This document shows positions 45,441 to 53,739 of a stretch of DNA of 64,000 nucleotides, one piece after another. The translations under genes were made by a program, and so were the position numbers. Every line of letters starts with the position of its first letter. The stretch's first letter is position 1. The stretch lies in assembly GCF_015714715.1 (NCBI RefSeq), contig NZ_WAHS01000001.1, positions 620,001 through 684,000 of the forward strand, written 5' to 3'. The DNA comes from Aestuariivirga litoralis (GTDB lineage Bacteria; Pseudomonadota; Alphaproteobacteria; Rhizobiales; Aestuariivirgaceae). The notes below the pieces were generated by a model, which worked only from the letters and a program-made list of their open reading frames with translations, did not search any database and was not told where the DNA came from.

Positions 45441-46121
45441 TCATTCATCCGAAACCAGTCTCACGCCCAGGTAAGTGGGCGGTGTGCCCGTGGCGCAACC
45501 ACCTGCTGCTGGATTGCGAAGGAAGATCGGAATCTCCGCTTCGTGTGCGCCTTCCACCACATAGGCAGGGCAATCATTCGCGGCCTGACCGTCAAATCCA
45601 CTGACAGCGCATGATGCTGTCCATTCCCATACATTGCCGCTCAGGTCGGCGACCCCGTCCGGGGTAGCGCCAAAGGCCCCTGAGGGACGCACAGGCCCGC
45701 CTGGACTTTCTTCCTGGCCATAGGCAGCGGCCCATGAGAGGCGGGGATCAGTGAACAGGGGCGCAGGCCGGGGCTTTTCGAGCGAGCGGTTAAGCCAGCG
45801 CCATTCTTGACGCATCGGCAGGCGCAGGTTTCCGCCCGCGCGCGTGTTGGCCCATGCGAGAAATTCGTTCACGTCGAACCAGTTGACTCCCGTCATCGGC
45901 TGTCGGACTGCGATGTCATTCGCCTTCGGGCCGTGGGTGCAGGCCTTGTCTTGCACGCAGCGCCGCCAGTCTGCCGTCGTCACCTCGACCGGAGAAACCA
46001 GCAGGACATGACCATCCGGCATTTTCACCCGGATCATGGATTCGCGCAGCGTATTGTCATGCGGCAGCCCGGCCCAGGAGAGTATGAGGGCACCGACGGC
46101 GATGGCGAATACGCTGCGCAA
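45441..46121 (-). CDS. nirV: NirV-like formylglycine-generating-enzyme (SUMF1) family protein
   Basis: A 226-residue SUMF1/FGE-fold protein with an N-terminal hydrophobic signal. Family blocks are MTGVNWFDVNEFLAWANTRAGGNLRLPMRQEWRW and DLSGNVWEWTAS, ending GVRLV. It starts 6 bases after nirK, the classic nirK-nirV arrangement, so NirV is likely. NirV's molecular role is not known, and FGE-type catalytic cysteines cannot be confirmed from sequence alone. Confidence 0.88.
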   Translation of the reverse strand: MRSVFAIAVGALILSWAGLPHDNTLRESMIRVKMPDGHVLLVSPVEVTTADWRRCVQDKACTHGPKANDIAVRQPMTGVNWFDVNEFLAWANTRAGGNLRLPMRQEWRWLNRSLEKPRPAPLFTDPRLSWAAAYGQEESPGGPVRPSGAFGATPDGVADLSGNVWEWTASCAVSGFDGQAANDCPAYVVEGAHEAEIPIFLRNPAAGGCATGTPPTYLGVRLVSDE

Positions 46122-46127
46122 ACTCGT

Positions 46128-47255
46128 CTATCCCGTAATGGGCCGGGGCTTGGCCACCTGCATCATCAGGTCATCGCTCCACTGCCCGTCCACCTTGAAA
46201 TGCGCCGTTGCCCCCAGCATCACAGCCTCGATCAGATTGTGGTTCACATAGGCATAGATGCCGGGCTGCCTGAATTTGTAGAGTGCGGCACCTGCTGATC
46301 CACCCCGGATGAACCAGGTTTCGTAGTCAGTGTCTGGTGCGTTGGCGAACTTGCCGTGCTCCCACACATAATCAGCATGGCCGCCGATCAGATGCGGGCG
46401 GGTATCGCGGTTGGCCTGAGCGTGGATGATCAACAACGTTTCGCCGACCTTGGCTTTCATCGCATTGTCGCCGGTGAGTGAACCGACAGCCCCATTGAAC
46501 ACAACATGGCTGGGGATCAGCGTGCGCATCACGTCCAGCGATTCTGGCAGATCTTCACCCGCCGTTTCGTATTTCTTGAACGCGCCCTTCTCGTCACGTG
46601 GAATGTAGAAGTCCTGCTCGCCGACATAATAGGCCATGTCATATTTCAAGGCGTTGCCCTTGCCGTCCTTCAGACCATCGCGGGGCAGGACCATCACGGC
46701 CCCATTCATCCCGTGCACCACATGGTAGGGGATCATCACGTCGCCCGGGGCGCAGTGATAGACAAACACGCCCGCCTTGATGGCCTTCCAGCGCAATACG
46801 ACTTCCTGGCCCGGCAATATTTTGGTAAGCGCGCCGCCGCCCAACGCGCCGGTGGACGCGTGAAAATCGATATTGTGCTCCATCATGTTGGTTGCGAGGC
46901 TGCGAAGCGTCAGTTCCACATAGTCGCCTTCGTGACACACAATCATGGGGCCGGGGACGGTGCCATTGAACGCGAAGGCCCAAATTTCGGTGCCCTCCTT
47001 GTCGATGACGATCTTCTTCTCCTCGATTGTCATGGCCACTTCCACGATAACCGGGCCCGTCTTCGCGACCAGGTCGTGTTGCGGGAGGTTGGGCGGAGCG
47101 ACCAGGGTTTGTTTGATGCGCGGCAGTTTGGACACATCAACGGCTGCATCATCAGCACGCGCCGGAGTGCTGGCGAGTGTGGCTGCGGCAGCGGTCATCG
47201 CGCCCACGCCGAGCAGGCTGCGGCGTGAAAATTGAAATCCATTATTGTTGGTCAT
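46128..47255 (-). CDS. nirK: Copper-containing nitrite reductase
   Basis: Reduces nitrite to nitric oxide in the periplasm, the defining step of denitrification. The protein is 375 residues. A twin-arginine signal (SRRSLLG-n-TPARA) is followed by two cupredoxin domains. Type 1 and type 2 copper ligands are visible in [10 protein letters not shown] and [23 protein letters not shown] (His, Cys, His, Met), and a later ligand in [18 protein letters not shown]. Second gene of cupredoxin-nirK-nirV. Confidence 0.97.
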   Translation of the reverse strand: MTNNNGFQFSRRSLLGVGAMTAAAATLASTPARADDAAVDVSKLPRIKQTLVAPPNLPQHDLVAKTGPVIVEVAMTIEEKKIVIDKEGTEIWAFAFNGTVPGPMIVCHEGDYVELTLRSLATNMMEHNIDFHASTGALGGGALTKILPGQEVVLRWKAIKAGVFVYHCAPGDVMIPYHVVHGMNGAVMVLPRDGLKDGKGNALKYDMAYYVGEQDFYIPRDEKGAFKKYETAGEDLPESLDVMRTLIPSHVVFNGAVGSLTGDNAMKAKVGETLLIIHAQANRDTRPHLIGGHADYVWEHGKFANAPDTDYETWFIRGGSAGAALYKFRQPGIYAYVNHNLIEAVMLGATAHFKVDGQWSDDLMMQVAKPRPITG

Positions 47256-47291
47256 GATAGGGGCTTTCTTGAAAGATGATCCGGGACGTCG

Positions 47292-47777
47292 TTATTTGAC
47301 TTCGATGATGGCCCACATGCCGGCCATGTAGTGGCCCGCGACGTTGCAGAAGAGCAGGTATTTGCCGGGCGAAAGGTCGATGATCAGGGAAGCGGATTTG
47401 CTGGGCATGATTTCGGCGACGCTGCCGAGAATTTCGAGCCCTTCGGTATCCACCTTGTTGCGGCTTTGGTCGTAGGTCAGCACCTGGCTTTCGTCAGTGA
47501 TGCGAGCGACCTGAACTTCATGCACAAGGCTGGAGGCAAGGTTGGTCACGTCCAGCCGAACGGCACCCGGGGTGGCGAGCTTGGGGTTGACTGCCACACC
47601 CATGGGCGCCTTTGACATATCGGCTTTCATGCCGACGCCAAGACCGAGTGGCTTGGACAGGTCACTGTCCGTCATCTTGTCGATGAGCGTGACTTTCACC
47701 ACTGTTTCGGCAAGGGCCGCCGAGGTCAGAAGGCCGGTCACCAATGCCGCCGCAGCGAGGGATTTCAGTAGTTTCAT
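47292..47777 (-). CDS. Cupredoxin (blue copper electron carrier)
   Basis: A 161-residue periplasmic copper protein with a signal peptide to about residue 23 (SAALA). Copper ligands fit a plastocyanin-like site: His in LVHEVQV and a Cys-n-His-n-Met cluster in FCNVAGHYMAGM. It lies 36 bases before nirK in the same transcript, so it is a probable electron donor to it. ATG 47777 has GAGGAGAACG just upstream; an earlier start at 47792 would precede that site. Confidence 0.88.
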   Translation of the reverse strand: MKLLKSLAAAALVTGLLTSAALAETVVKVTLIDKMTDSDLSKPLGLGVGMKADMSKAPMGVAVNPKLATPGAVRLDVTNLASSLVHEVQVARITDESQVLTYDQSRNKVDTEGLEILGSVAEIMPSKSASLIIDLSPGKYLLFCNVAGHYMAGMWAIIEVK

Positions 47778-47791
47778 TATCGTTCTCCTCA

Positions 47792-47814
47792 AAGATGTAT
47801 CTGGTAAGCATCAT
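47792..47814. promoter_or_regulatory. Possible NsrR operator
   Basis: AAGATGTATCT-G-GTAAGCATCAT resembles the NsrR 11-1-11 palindrome (left half 10 of 11; right half weaker). It covers the expected transcription start of the cupredoxin-nirK operon, where a repressor would block it, and the nsrR gene lies next door. Confidence 0.5.
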
Positions 47815-47838
47815 TAGAGGATGGAATCGGCCTCCGGT

Positions 47839-47852
47839 TTGATTGAGATCAA
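47839..47852. promoter_or_regulatory. FNR/NnrR-type box
   Basis: TTGATTGAGATCAA is a perfect TTGAT-N4-ATCAA site for Crp/FNR-family activators (FNR, NnrR, DNR). It lies 62 bases before the cupredoxin start. A TAATGA -10-like hexamer (minus strand, 47816-47811) sits at the spacing expected for a class II (-41.5) site. Confidence 0.85.
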
Positions 47853-47932
47853 ATGGCGGGCCTCTCATTGATATATTTTATGTGCATGTTAGGAGCTGCA
47901 GGGTTTTGTGCCGTGCAGCCAAGGATGAAGAC

Positions 47933-48376
47933 GTGCGACTGACGCGATTTAGTGACTATGCCTTGCGGGTTCTTATTTTTGCCGCCACACGGCCGAACGA
48001 GCTGGTGACGATTGCACAGGTTTCTGCTGCCTATGGCATTTCCCGCAACCATTTGATGAAGGTAACCCATAGGCTGGCCACCGGTGGTTATCTGGAAACG
48101 GTGCGGGGCAGTGGGGGCGGCCTGCGTCTGGCGCGGGCGGCAGCAAAAATCAATATCGGTTCCGTGCTGCGCGCCACCGAAGAGCGGAGCGAATTGGTGG
48201 AATGTGCCAACCGTGCCACCAATACCTGCGTGATTGCGCCGGCCTGCGCGTTGAAACACGCGTTGTTTGATGCGCTGGAGGCTTTCTACGCGCGGCTGGA
48301 CAAGGTGACGCTGGCCGACATTACCCGCAATCCCGGTGCGCTTGACCTGCTGTTTGAAAAGCAGATGGCGTCCTGA
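47933..48376 (+). CDS. nsrR: Rrf2 family nitric-oxide-sensing repressor NsrR
   Basis: A 147-residue Rrf2 winged-HTH regulator. The DNA-binding part LTRFSDYALRVLIFAA-(n)-ISRNHLMKVTHRLATGGYLETVRG is typical. The [Fe-S] cysteines Cys91, Cys99 and Cys105 have the NsrR C-x7-C-x5-C spacing, rather than that of RirA or IscR. GTG 47933 has AAGGA 7 bases upstream. It is divergent from the cupredoxin-nirK-nirV operon and likely relieves repression when NO binds the cluster. Confidence 0.92.
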   Translation: MRLTRFSDYALRVLIFAATRPNELVTIAQVSAAYGISRNHLMKVTHRLATGGYLETVRGSGGGLRLARAAAKINIGSVLRATEERSELVECANRATNTCVIAPACALKHALFDALEAFYARLDKVTLADITRNPGALDLLFEKQMAS

Positions 48377-48414
48377 GACTTGTCAAAGACTTGCCAAGCC
48401 CGGAAACTGCGCCT

Positions 48415-48513
48415 ATGCAGTCTGGTATGGTTTTCGCCGCAGCCCCATTCGCCACCTTCGCGCATCCTGCGCCGGCGCTGCTGCTTGGCCTTCTGCTTCT
48501 TAGCCGCCCTTAA
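48415..48513 (+). CDS. leuL: leu leader peptide (leucine-rich)
   Basis: A 32-codon open frame, ATG 48415 to TAA 48513, ending Ala-LLLGLLLL-Ser-Arg-Pro, so seven of eight consecutive residues are Leu. It lies 78 bases before leuA. Such peptides sense charged tRNA-Leu: stalling at the Leu codons favours an antiterminator. GC-rich inverted repeats follow directly. The size, Leu run and position make this a strong case although no ribosome site stands out. Confidence 0.82.
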   Translation: MQSGMVFAAAPFATFAHPAPALLLGLLLLSRP

Positions 48514-48560
48514 GGGCCGCCCGGGCGTTTGCCTTGGCCCTTGAGGGACCCTTGAACGGC
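48512..48560 (+). promoter_or_regulatory. Putative leuA attenuator
   Basis: AAGGGCC (48512-48518), overlapping the leader-peptide stop, can pair with GGCCCTT (48536-48542). The latter can also take part in a following CCCTTGA-GGG type hairpin. These alternatives fit a terminator/antiterminator switch before leuA. The exact fold needs computing. Confidence 0.55.
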
Positions 48561-48591
48561 AAAAGAAACCCCTTAAAGCAGATTTCCAATC

Positions 48592-50259
48592 ATGATGATC
48601 AATCCAAAAGACAAATACCGTGCCTTCACGCCTGTCAGCTTGCCTGACCGCACTTGGCCCAATGCCGTCATTGACCACCCGCCGATCTGGTGTTCGGTGG
48701 ATCTGCGTGACGGCAATCAGTCGCTCATCGAGCCGATGGGCCATGACCGCAAGATGCGGATGTGGAACAGCCTGCTCAAGATCGGTTTCAAGGAAATCGA
48801 GATTGGCTTTCCGTCAGCCAGCCAAACCGATTTCGATTTCTGCCGGCATTTGATCGACAACAAGCTGATCCCCGATGATGTGACCATCCAGGTGCTCGTG
48901 CAATGCCGCGAGGACTTGATCCGCCGCACCTTCGAAGGCATTCGCGGTGCCAAGCACGCGATCGTGCATTTCTACAATTCGACTTCCGAATTGCAGCGCC
49001 GGGTCGTGTTCCAGAAGGACCGGGCAGGGATCAAGGACATCGCCGTCAACGCGGCGAAGCTCGTGCGCCAGATGACGGATGAGAGCGGCATGGCCGAGGC
49101 GATCCGCTTCCAGTATTCGCCGGAAAGCTTCATGGGCACCGAGCTGGATTACTCGAAGGAAATCTGCGAGGCGGTGATGGATGTGATCAAGCCCACGCCG
49201 GACAAGCGCCTGATCCTCAATCTGCCGTTCACGGTGGAAGCGGCCACGCCCAATGTGCATGCCGACCAGATTGAATGGTCGATCCGCAACATCAAGAACC
49301 GTGACTGCATCATCTATTCGATCCACGCGCATAATGACCGCGGCTCGGCCGTGGCCGCCACCGAACTCTCGGTGATGGCGGGGGCGGACCGTGTCGAAGG
49401 CACGCTGTTCGGCAATGGCGAGCGCACCGGCAATGTCGACATCATCACGCTGGCGATGAACCTGTTCAGCCAGGGGGTTGATCCGCAGCTCGATATTTCC
49501 AACATCAATGATCTCGTGCGCATGGCGGAATATTGCAACCAGCTGCCGGTGCATCCGCGCCACCCTTACGCGGGCGAGCTGGTGTTCACGGCGTTTTCGG
49601 GCAGCCATCAGGATGCGATCAACAAGGGCTTCAAGCATATGAAGGCGTCGAATGCGCCCTTGTGGGAAGTGCCTTATCTGCCGATTGATCCGATGGATCT
49701 CGGCCGCTCCTATGAAGCCGTGGTGCGCATCAACTCGCAATCCGGCAAGGGCGGCATCGCCTATGTGATGGAGACCGAGCATGGCATCGAGCTGCCGCGC
49801 CGGCTGCAGATCGAATTCTCCAAGGTGGTGCAGGGCATTGCTGACGGCGAGGGCGTGGAGCTGGGGGCCGACCGGCTGAAAAGCGCCTTTGACCGGGAAT
49901 ATCTGGAAGGCAATGGCCGCTATGCGTTCGTCGAGCACAAATCCGCAGCGGATCATGGTGAGCAGGAACTCACTGCGAAAATCATGGTGGACGGCAAGCC
50001 CAAGACCATCAAGGGCCACGGCAATGGCCCGATCGATGGCTTCGTTGATGCGCTGAAAAAGGAAAGCGGGCTTGCTTTTGAATTCGTGGATTACCGCGAA
50101 CACGCGATGGGCCATGGTGCGAATGCCACCGCCGTCGCCTATGTCGAGCTGCGGCTGGCCGATGGCTCAACGCTGTTCGGCGTGGGCATCGACAAGAACA
50201 TCGTGGTGGCCTCACTCAAGGCGGTGGTGTCCGGCGTGAACCGCGCGCTGAAGAAGTAA
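48592..50259 (+). CDS. leuA: 2-Isopropylmalate synthase
   Basis: First enzyme of leucine synthesis: condenses 3-methyl-2-oxobutanoate with acetyl-CoA. The protein is 555 residues, the long LeuA form. It has the N-terminal TIM barrel (WCSVDLRDGNQSLIEPM metal/ketoacid site; SIHAHNDRGSAVAATELSVMAGADRVEGTLFGNGERTGN) and a C-terminal regulatory domain for leucine feedback (from about residue 435). Transcription is likely attenuated by the leader peptide. Confidence 0.96.
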   Translation: MMINPKDKYRAFTPVSLPDRTWPNAVIDHPPIWCSVDLRDGNQSLIEPMGHDRKMRMWNSLLKIGFKEIEIGFPSASQTDFDFCRHLIDNKLIPDDVTIQVLVQCREDLIRRTFEGIRGAKHAIVHFYNSTSELQRRVVFQKDRAGIKDIAVNAAKLVRQMTDESGMAEAIRFQYSPESFMGTELDYSKEICEAVMDVIKPTPDKRLILNLPFTVEAATPNVHADQIEWSIRNIKNRDCIIYSIHAHNDRGSAVAATELSVMAGADRVEGTLFGNGERTGNVDIITLAMNLFSQGVDPQLDISNINDLVRMAEYCNQLPVHPRHPYAGELVFTAFSGSHQDAINKGFKHMKASNAPLWEVPYLPIDPMDLGRSYEAVVRINSQSGKGGIAYVMETEHGIELPRRLQIEFSKVVQGIADGEGVELGADRLKSAFDREYLEGNGRYAFVEHKSAADHGEQELTAKIMVDGKPKTIKGHGNGPIDGFVDALKKESGLAFEFVDYREHAMGHGANATAVAYVELRLADGSTLFGVGIDKNIVVASLKAVVSGVNRALKK

Positions 50260-50274
50260 GCAACTCCAATATAT

Positions 50275-50361
50275 CGTCATTCCCGCGAAGGCGGGAACCC
50301 AGCTTTAATTCGCGAGTCGCGAACGAGCCGAAGCTGGGCCCCCGCCTGCGCGGGGGTGACG
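50275..50361. repeat. Nested palindromic intergenic repeat
   Basis: An 87-base imperfect palindrome. Outer arms are CGTCATTCCCGCG and CGCGGGGGTGACG, each with its own small hairpin; CCCAGCTT (50298-50305) pairs with AAGCTGGG (50331-50338); the centre is TTCGCGA-G-TCGCGAA (50309-50323). The form is that of a dispersed REP/MITE-like element common in alphaproteobacteria. There is no T run, so it is not a simple terminator. Confidence 0.75.
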
Positions 50362-50411
50362 GATTTTGGGATGGGCGTTTACAAATCGGTACGCTTCGCC
50401 GATAAATTCCC

Positions 50412-51023
50412 ATGCTCACCCGCCGCAATCTCCTCGCCTCCAGCCTCGCCACGCTCGCAACAGCGCCAGCCCTTGCCGGCCCGCAGCCGCCGCCGAAGAA
50501 GAACTGGGTGGTCGGCACCATCCCGGACACGCCCTTCAGTATTGACCTGATGGACATGAACCTGGTGCTGCCGCAGTTCCAGCGGCAGGTGGTGCGCTTC
50601 ACCGGTGCGGAGCCGCCGGGCAGCCTCGTCGTCGATCCGCCGGCGCGGCTGCTCTATTGGGTGCAGGAGCGCGGCGTGGCTTTGCGCTTCGGCACGGCGG
50701 TGGGCCGCGAGGGCGCGGCGTGGAGCGGCAGTGCCGTGGTGGGGCGCAAAGCCAAATGGCCGACATGGACGCCCACTGCAAGCATGCGCCAGAAAAACCC
50801 CGCGCTGCCGGTGCAGATGCCGGGCGGCCCTGCCAATCCGCTGGGCTGCCGCGCGCTTTATCTCTACCAGAACGGGATCGACACGCTCTACCGCATCCAC
50901 GGCACCAATGATCCCAGCAGCATCGGCAAGAATGCCAGCAGCGGCTGCATCCGCATGTTCAACGAATGCATTTTCGAGCTGTTCGCCGAGGTGCCGGTGG
51001 GGACGCGGGTGGTGGTGAGGTGA
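50412..51023 (+). CDS. L,D-transpeptidase (YkuD domain)
   Basis: A 203-residue envelope enzyme that forms 3-3 peptidoglycan crosslinks or attaches proteins to peptidoglycan. The N-terminus LTRRNLLASSLATLATAPALA looks like a twin-arginine signal. The YkuD catalytic motif is complete: YRIHGTNDP followed by SSGCIRM with the nucleophilic Cys near residue 178. It has no extra LysM or binding domain. Confidence 0.92.
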   Translation: MLTRRNLLASSLATLATAPALAGPQPPPKKNWVVGTIPDTPFSIDLMDMNLVLPQFQRQVVRFTGAEPPGSLVVDPPARLLYWVQERGVALRFGTAVGREGAAWSGSAVVGRKAKWPTWTPTASMRQKNPALPVQMPGGPANPLGCRALYLYQNGIDTLYRIHGTNDPSSIGKNASSGCIRMFNECIFELFAEVPVGTRVVVR

Positions 51024-51047
51024 GTTGGCGCAGTGTGGCCAAAATTT

Positions 51048-52061
51048 CTAAAGATGCCATCCACGCAGCAAGTTTGCCGCAACCACATATTCTCTTTTGG
51101 GTCGATCGCTCTGATTTGGAGGTAGATGTATTACAGCAGGTAAAGCAGATTCAAATTCTTTCAGCTTGCCTTCACGGCCCGATCTCTTGAGCTCTTGTGT
51201 ACGTTCAGAGTTCAGATGGACTTTGTAGTTTTCATCGAAAGTCAGCAGACTATTGTCATACGCTCTATGATGAATGGCACATAAGGCTACTCCATTCGAT
51301 GTTTCGTCTGTGCTCGAAGCTTCTGAAACTGGCAAAATGTGCGCACCGTCAATGAGGCGCAACTGGATCCCACAAATCGCGCATTGATGTCCATAAGCGG
51401 TGAGAACGCGATCAGCAAAGCTGAGTGAACGAAGCGCGCGCTTTGTTTGAGTAATCGCATATCTGCGTGGCTCTGAAAAGCTTAATTCAATCACTTCATC
51501 TGAAATTGCCTGAGGGTCTTTTGTCATATTTGACAACACAAGAACTTCGGTTCGGATACTGCCAACGTCATGTAGGGGTTCTAAATTTTGAGCATATGTG
51601 CCAATGAAATCTGGTTGAAATGCAACCGTCAGTTCTCCAGTTTCTTTGCGGTGTGTAGAAAAACGATTTTGATTTGCTGAAACCAGCGCATCCTCACTGA
51701 TCTGTATTGATGGAGATGAACCCAGCAGACCCGAATGAAACCGGACATCAAATCCTGCAAACACTTCCTCTTGCTGCCAGTAACCCAGGATTAGGGTCTT
51801 GCCGCCCACCTCTGGAATGAACTGCATTGGATTGATTCCGGTAATTTGTATCCGATATTCCGAAGCGCTACGAGCAGAACCCCCACCGTGGGAAATATTC
51901 CATATGAACACCTTGACGGTGAAGCTCGATTCACCATTCTTTGTAATTCGATACCTTGCCGGATGCTCGCCTGCTTTTGTCAAATATAGTACTGACCAAC
52001 CCCCTGCCTGAAAGGCATGTTCAACAGAACGAAGCAATTCGGACTTAGTTAGACGAGCCAT
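51048..52061 (-). CDS. HNH-family restriction endonuclease (probable)
   Basis: A 337-residue protein. The N-terminal 215 residues are unrecognised and probably recognise DNA. The C-terminal HNH nuclease reads CAICGIQLRLIDGAHILPV-(n)-NGVALCAIHHRAYD, with the Zn-binding CxxC and the catalytic His. It follows the methyltransferase gene by 6 bases on the same strand, so the pair forms a type II-like restriction-modification unit. Codon use is visibly more AT-rich than that of the flanking genes. The recognition site is unknown. Confidence 0.85.
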   Translation of the reverse strand: MARLTKSELLRSVEHAFQAGGWSVLYLTKAGEHPARYRITKNGESSFTVKVFIWNISHGGGSARSASEYRIQITGINPMQFIPEVGGKTLILGYWQQEEVFAGFDVRFHSGLLGSSPSIQISEDALVSANQNRFSTHRKETGELTVAFQPDFIGTYAQNLEPLHDVGSIRTEVLVLSNMTKDPQAISDEVIELSFSEPRRYAITQTKRALRSLSFADRVLTAYGHQCAICGIQLRLIDGAHILPVSEASSTDETSNGVALCAIHHRAYDNSLLTFDENYKVHLNSERTQELKRSGREGKLKEFESALPAVIHLPPNQSDRPKREYVVAANLLRGWHL

Positions 52062-52067
52062 TGAAAA

Positions 52068-53168
52068 TTAATCGTCTCGTTGAGGAGTGGGATATGACTG
52101 CTGTTTAGAGGCTTTTTTTTCTTGCGAAATCGAAGATACACCACTGGGTTTTGCTTTAGTGGGTCTCGTTTGGCCTCCGTCTTGTTGAAGTGCTACGGGG
52201 TCTGGACCGTTCCATAACAAGCTTGGCCTTGGAATTCTATAATAGCCATCATCTTGCTTCGGAGTTGCACGCGGAGTGGCTTGGTGTTGATTAAATCTAC
52301 CAGCTGCTCCCAAGAGATAATTTTCAACTAGCTCCGCACATGCCCACCTGCGGTTTAATCGCTCTGCGACTTCACCGGTAATGCAACTCCCGCCGAATGG
52401 ATCGAAAACGAAATCGCCTGGATCAGTCAGCATCCGAATAAAATACTCTGGAAGTTCTGCCGGAAATCGTGCCGGATGCGCTTTCAAACCCTTTTCCTGG
52501 CAATAGCGCATGTACGCGCTGTTACTTTCGGTGTTTGGGATGGCTATCAAATTTGGCGGAATAGCTGCGCCATTATTGATCGAAAACTTACTGCTAATGT
52601 CGTGCCCCGAAGGCCGCATTTTTGCTCGATAGCCATTCGCCAATAAGTGTTCCATGCTTGGGCTGTAGGGCTGTAGCACCCGCCTATTACTCGCTCTAGG
52701 CCATTCCGTCTTCGAGAGCCACCAAACTGTATTAATGGCATCTTTGACACGGATGCGTCTGATATTTACCCATTCAGCCGGTGTAGGAAGTTTGGAAGGG
52801 TTCCACCAATAAAACTCCTGAGCTAAATGAAATCCGAACTTCTCACAGAGCATTATTAGAAGCTTGAAATGGTATAGACTTCTAGTAGGTGTTCCAGGCT
52901 TCCATGCCCCACCCAGATCAATGACTAGGCTACCAGTATTTTTCAAGATTCTGTGAAAGTGCTCTGCAAATCCTTCGAACCATTTCAGATATGCATCTTC
53001 TTTTTGGTTGCCGTATTCTTTTTCCCTAGTCAATGCGAATGGCGGGCTGGTCATCACCAAGTCCACGCTATTGGCTTTCATCGACTGCATAACATCAAGG
53101 CTGTCCGAGTGATAAACAGAACCAAGTTTCGTCTGAAGGTATAGGCGGGATGTTTTTGGGGTAGCCAT
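52068..53168 (-). CDS. Site-specific DNA methyltransferase, beta class
   Basis: A 366-residue SAM-dependent methyltransferase. The catalytic motif TSPPF (near residue 40) comes before the SAM-binding DFVFDPFGGSCITGEVAERL (near residue 255), the order of the beta class. SPP(F/Y) rather than DPPY is more usual for N4-cytosine enzymes, so m4C is favoured over m6A. The start is TSRLYLQTKLGSVYHSDSLDV after ATG 53168. First gene of the R-M pair; base composition suggests recent acquisition. Confidence 0.92.
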   Translation of the reverse strand: MATPKTSRLYLQTKLGSVYHSDSLDVMQSMKANSVDLVMTSPPFALTREKEYGNQKEDAYLKWFEGFAEHFHRILKNTGSLVIDLGGAWKPGTPTRSLYHFKLLIMLCEKFGFHLAQEFYWWNPSKLPTPAEWVNIRRIRVKDAINTVWWLSKTEWPRASNRRVLQPYSPSMEHLLANGYRAKMRPSGHDISSKFSINNGAAIPPNLIAIPNTESNSAYMRYCQEKGLKAHPARFPAELPEYFIRMLTDPGDFVFDPFGGSCITGEVAERLNRRWACAELVENYLLGAAGRFNQHQATPRATPKQDDGYYRIPRPSLLWNGPDPVALQQDGGQTRPTKAKPSGVSSISQEKKASKQQSYPTPQRDD

Positions 53169-53739
53169 CTCATTTACTTTTTATTGCGCTAACCCAAGTG
53201 GGTTTCAAACTGATTGGGACAATCAACGGCATGTTGTGATTCTGCAATTGAATGCATTGGACCGGAAACCAAGATCACGTCGTTCTTATTATGTTCCAAA
53301 ATGTCAGTTTGTCAACCCGTCAACGGTTGCTCTCGGCGCGCTAGCGTAATATAGATAATTAATCCTAAAATCTGTTGACAAGTACTTTATTTTATGATTT
53401 TAATCATTTTGTGGACGTAACCCAACAGGAGGGGACAGTGTCGACAGCGTCTCTACATTGCGGGTTTCGTCTGCAGCGCCTGCAGGAATTCCGGTTCAAC
53501 GCGCCGGGTTCTTCCGGGAGCTCCGGCCCTGGACCTTGGGCACTAAGACCCAAGCGCCTTCAATGGCTGACCAATATCAGTTCCGGATTTAAAATCGCTG
53601 CGCTTTGCTTTCGGGCATCAAGCCTCACGGCCAATATCCTACACACACTCAGCATATGCGGGCTTGAAGCCAGGAGCGGGCATTCCCCTCCCTCTTCCTT
53701 TCGCATCCGCGCATCAACGCGCATTCATTTGAGGCCCCC
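53169..53739. other. Intergenic region right of the R-M operon
   Basis: 571 bases. The left part is AT-rich and holds the R-M promoter. A near-consensus plus-strand promoter, TTGACA (53375-53380) with TTTAAT after 18 bases, follows. From there a GTG frame (53438) with AGGAGG upstream runs to a TGA that overlaps the next ATG. It has no recognisable protein and uses codons rare in this genome, so I do not call it a gene. The rest is unassigned. Confidence 0.6.
53286..53315 (-). promoter_or_regulatory. Promoter of the restriction-modification operon
   Basis: On the minus strand TTGACA (53315-53310) is followed by CATAAT after 16 bases or TAATAA after 18. It lies about 120 bases before the methyltransferase and points toward it. 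Confidence 0.55.

Noticed and set aside
48814-50115. 433-codon minus-strand open frame
   Set aside because: Antisense shadow of leuA, with His-rich, low-information translation.
53405-53739. Structured RNA such as SRP RNA, 6S or tmRNA
   Set aside because: No hallmark sequences of those RNAs were found, so only a promoter and an uncertain frame are noted.
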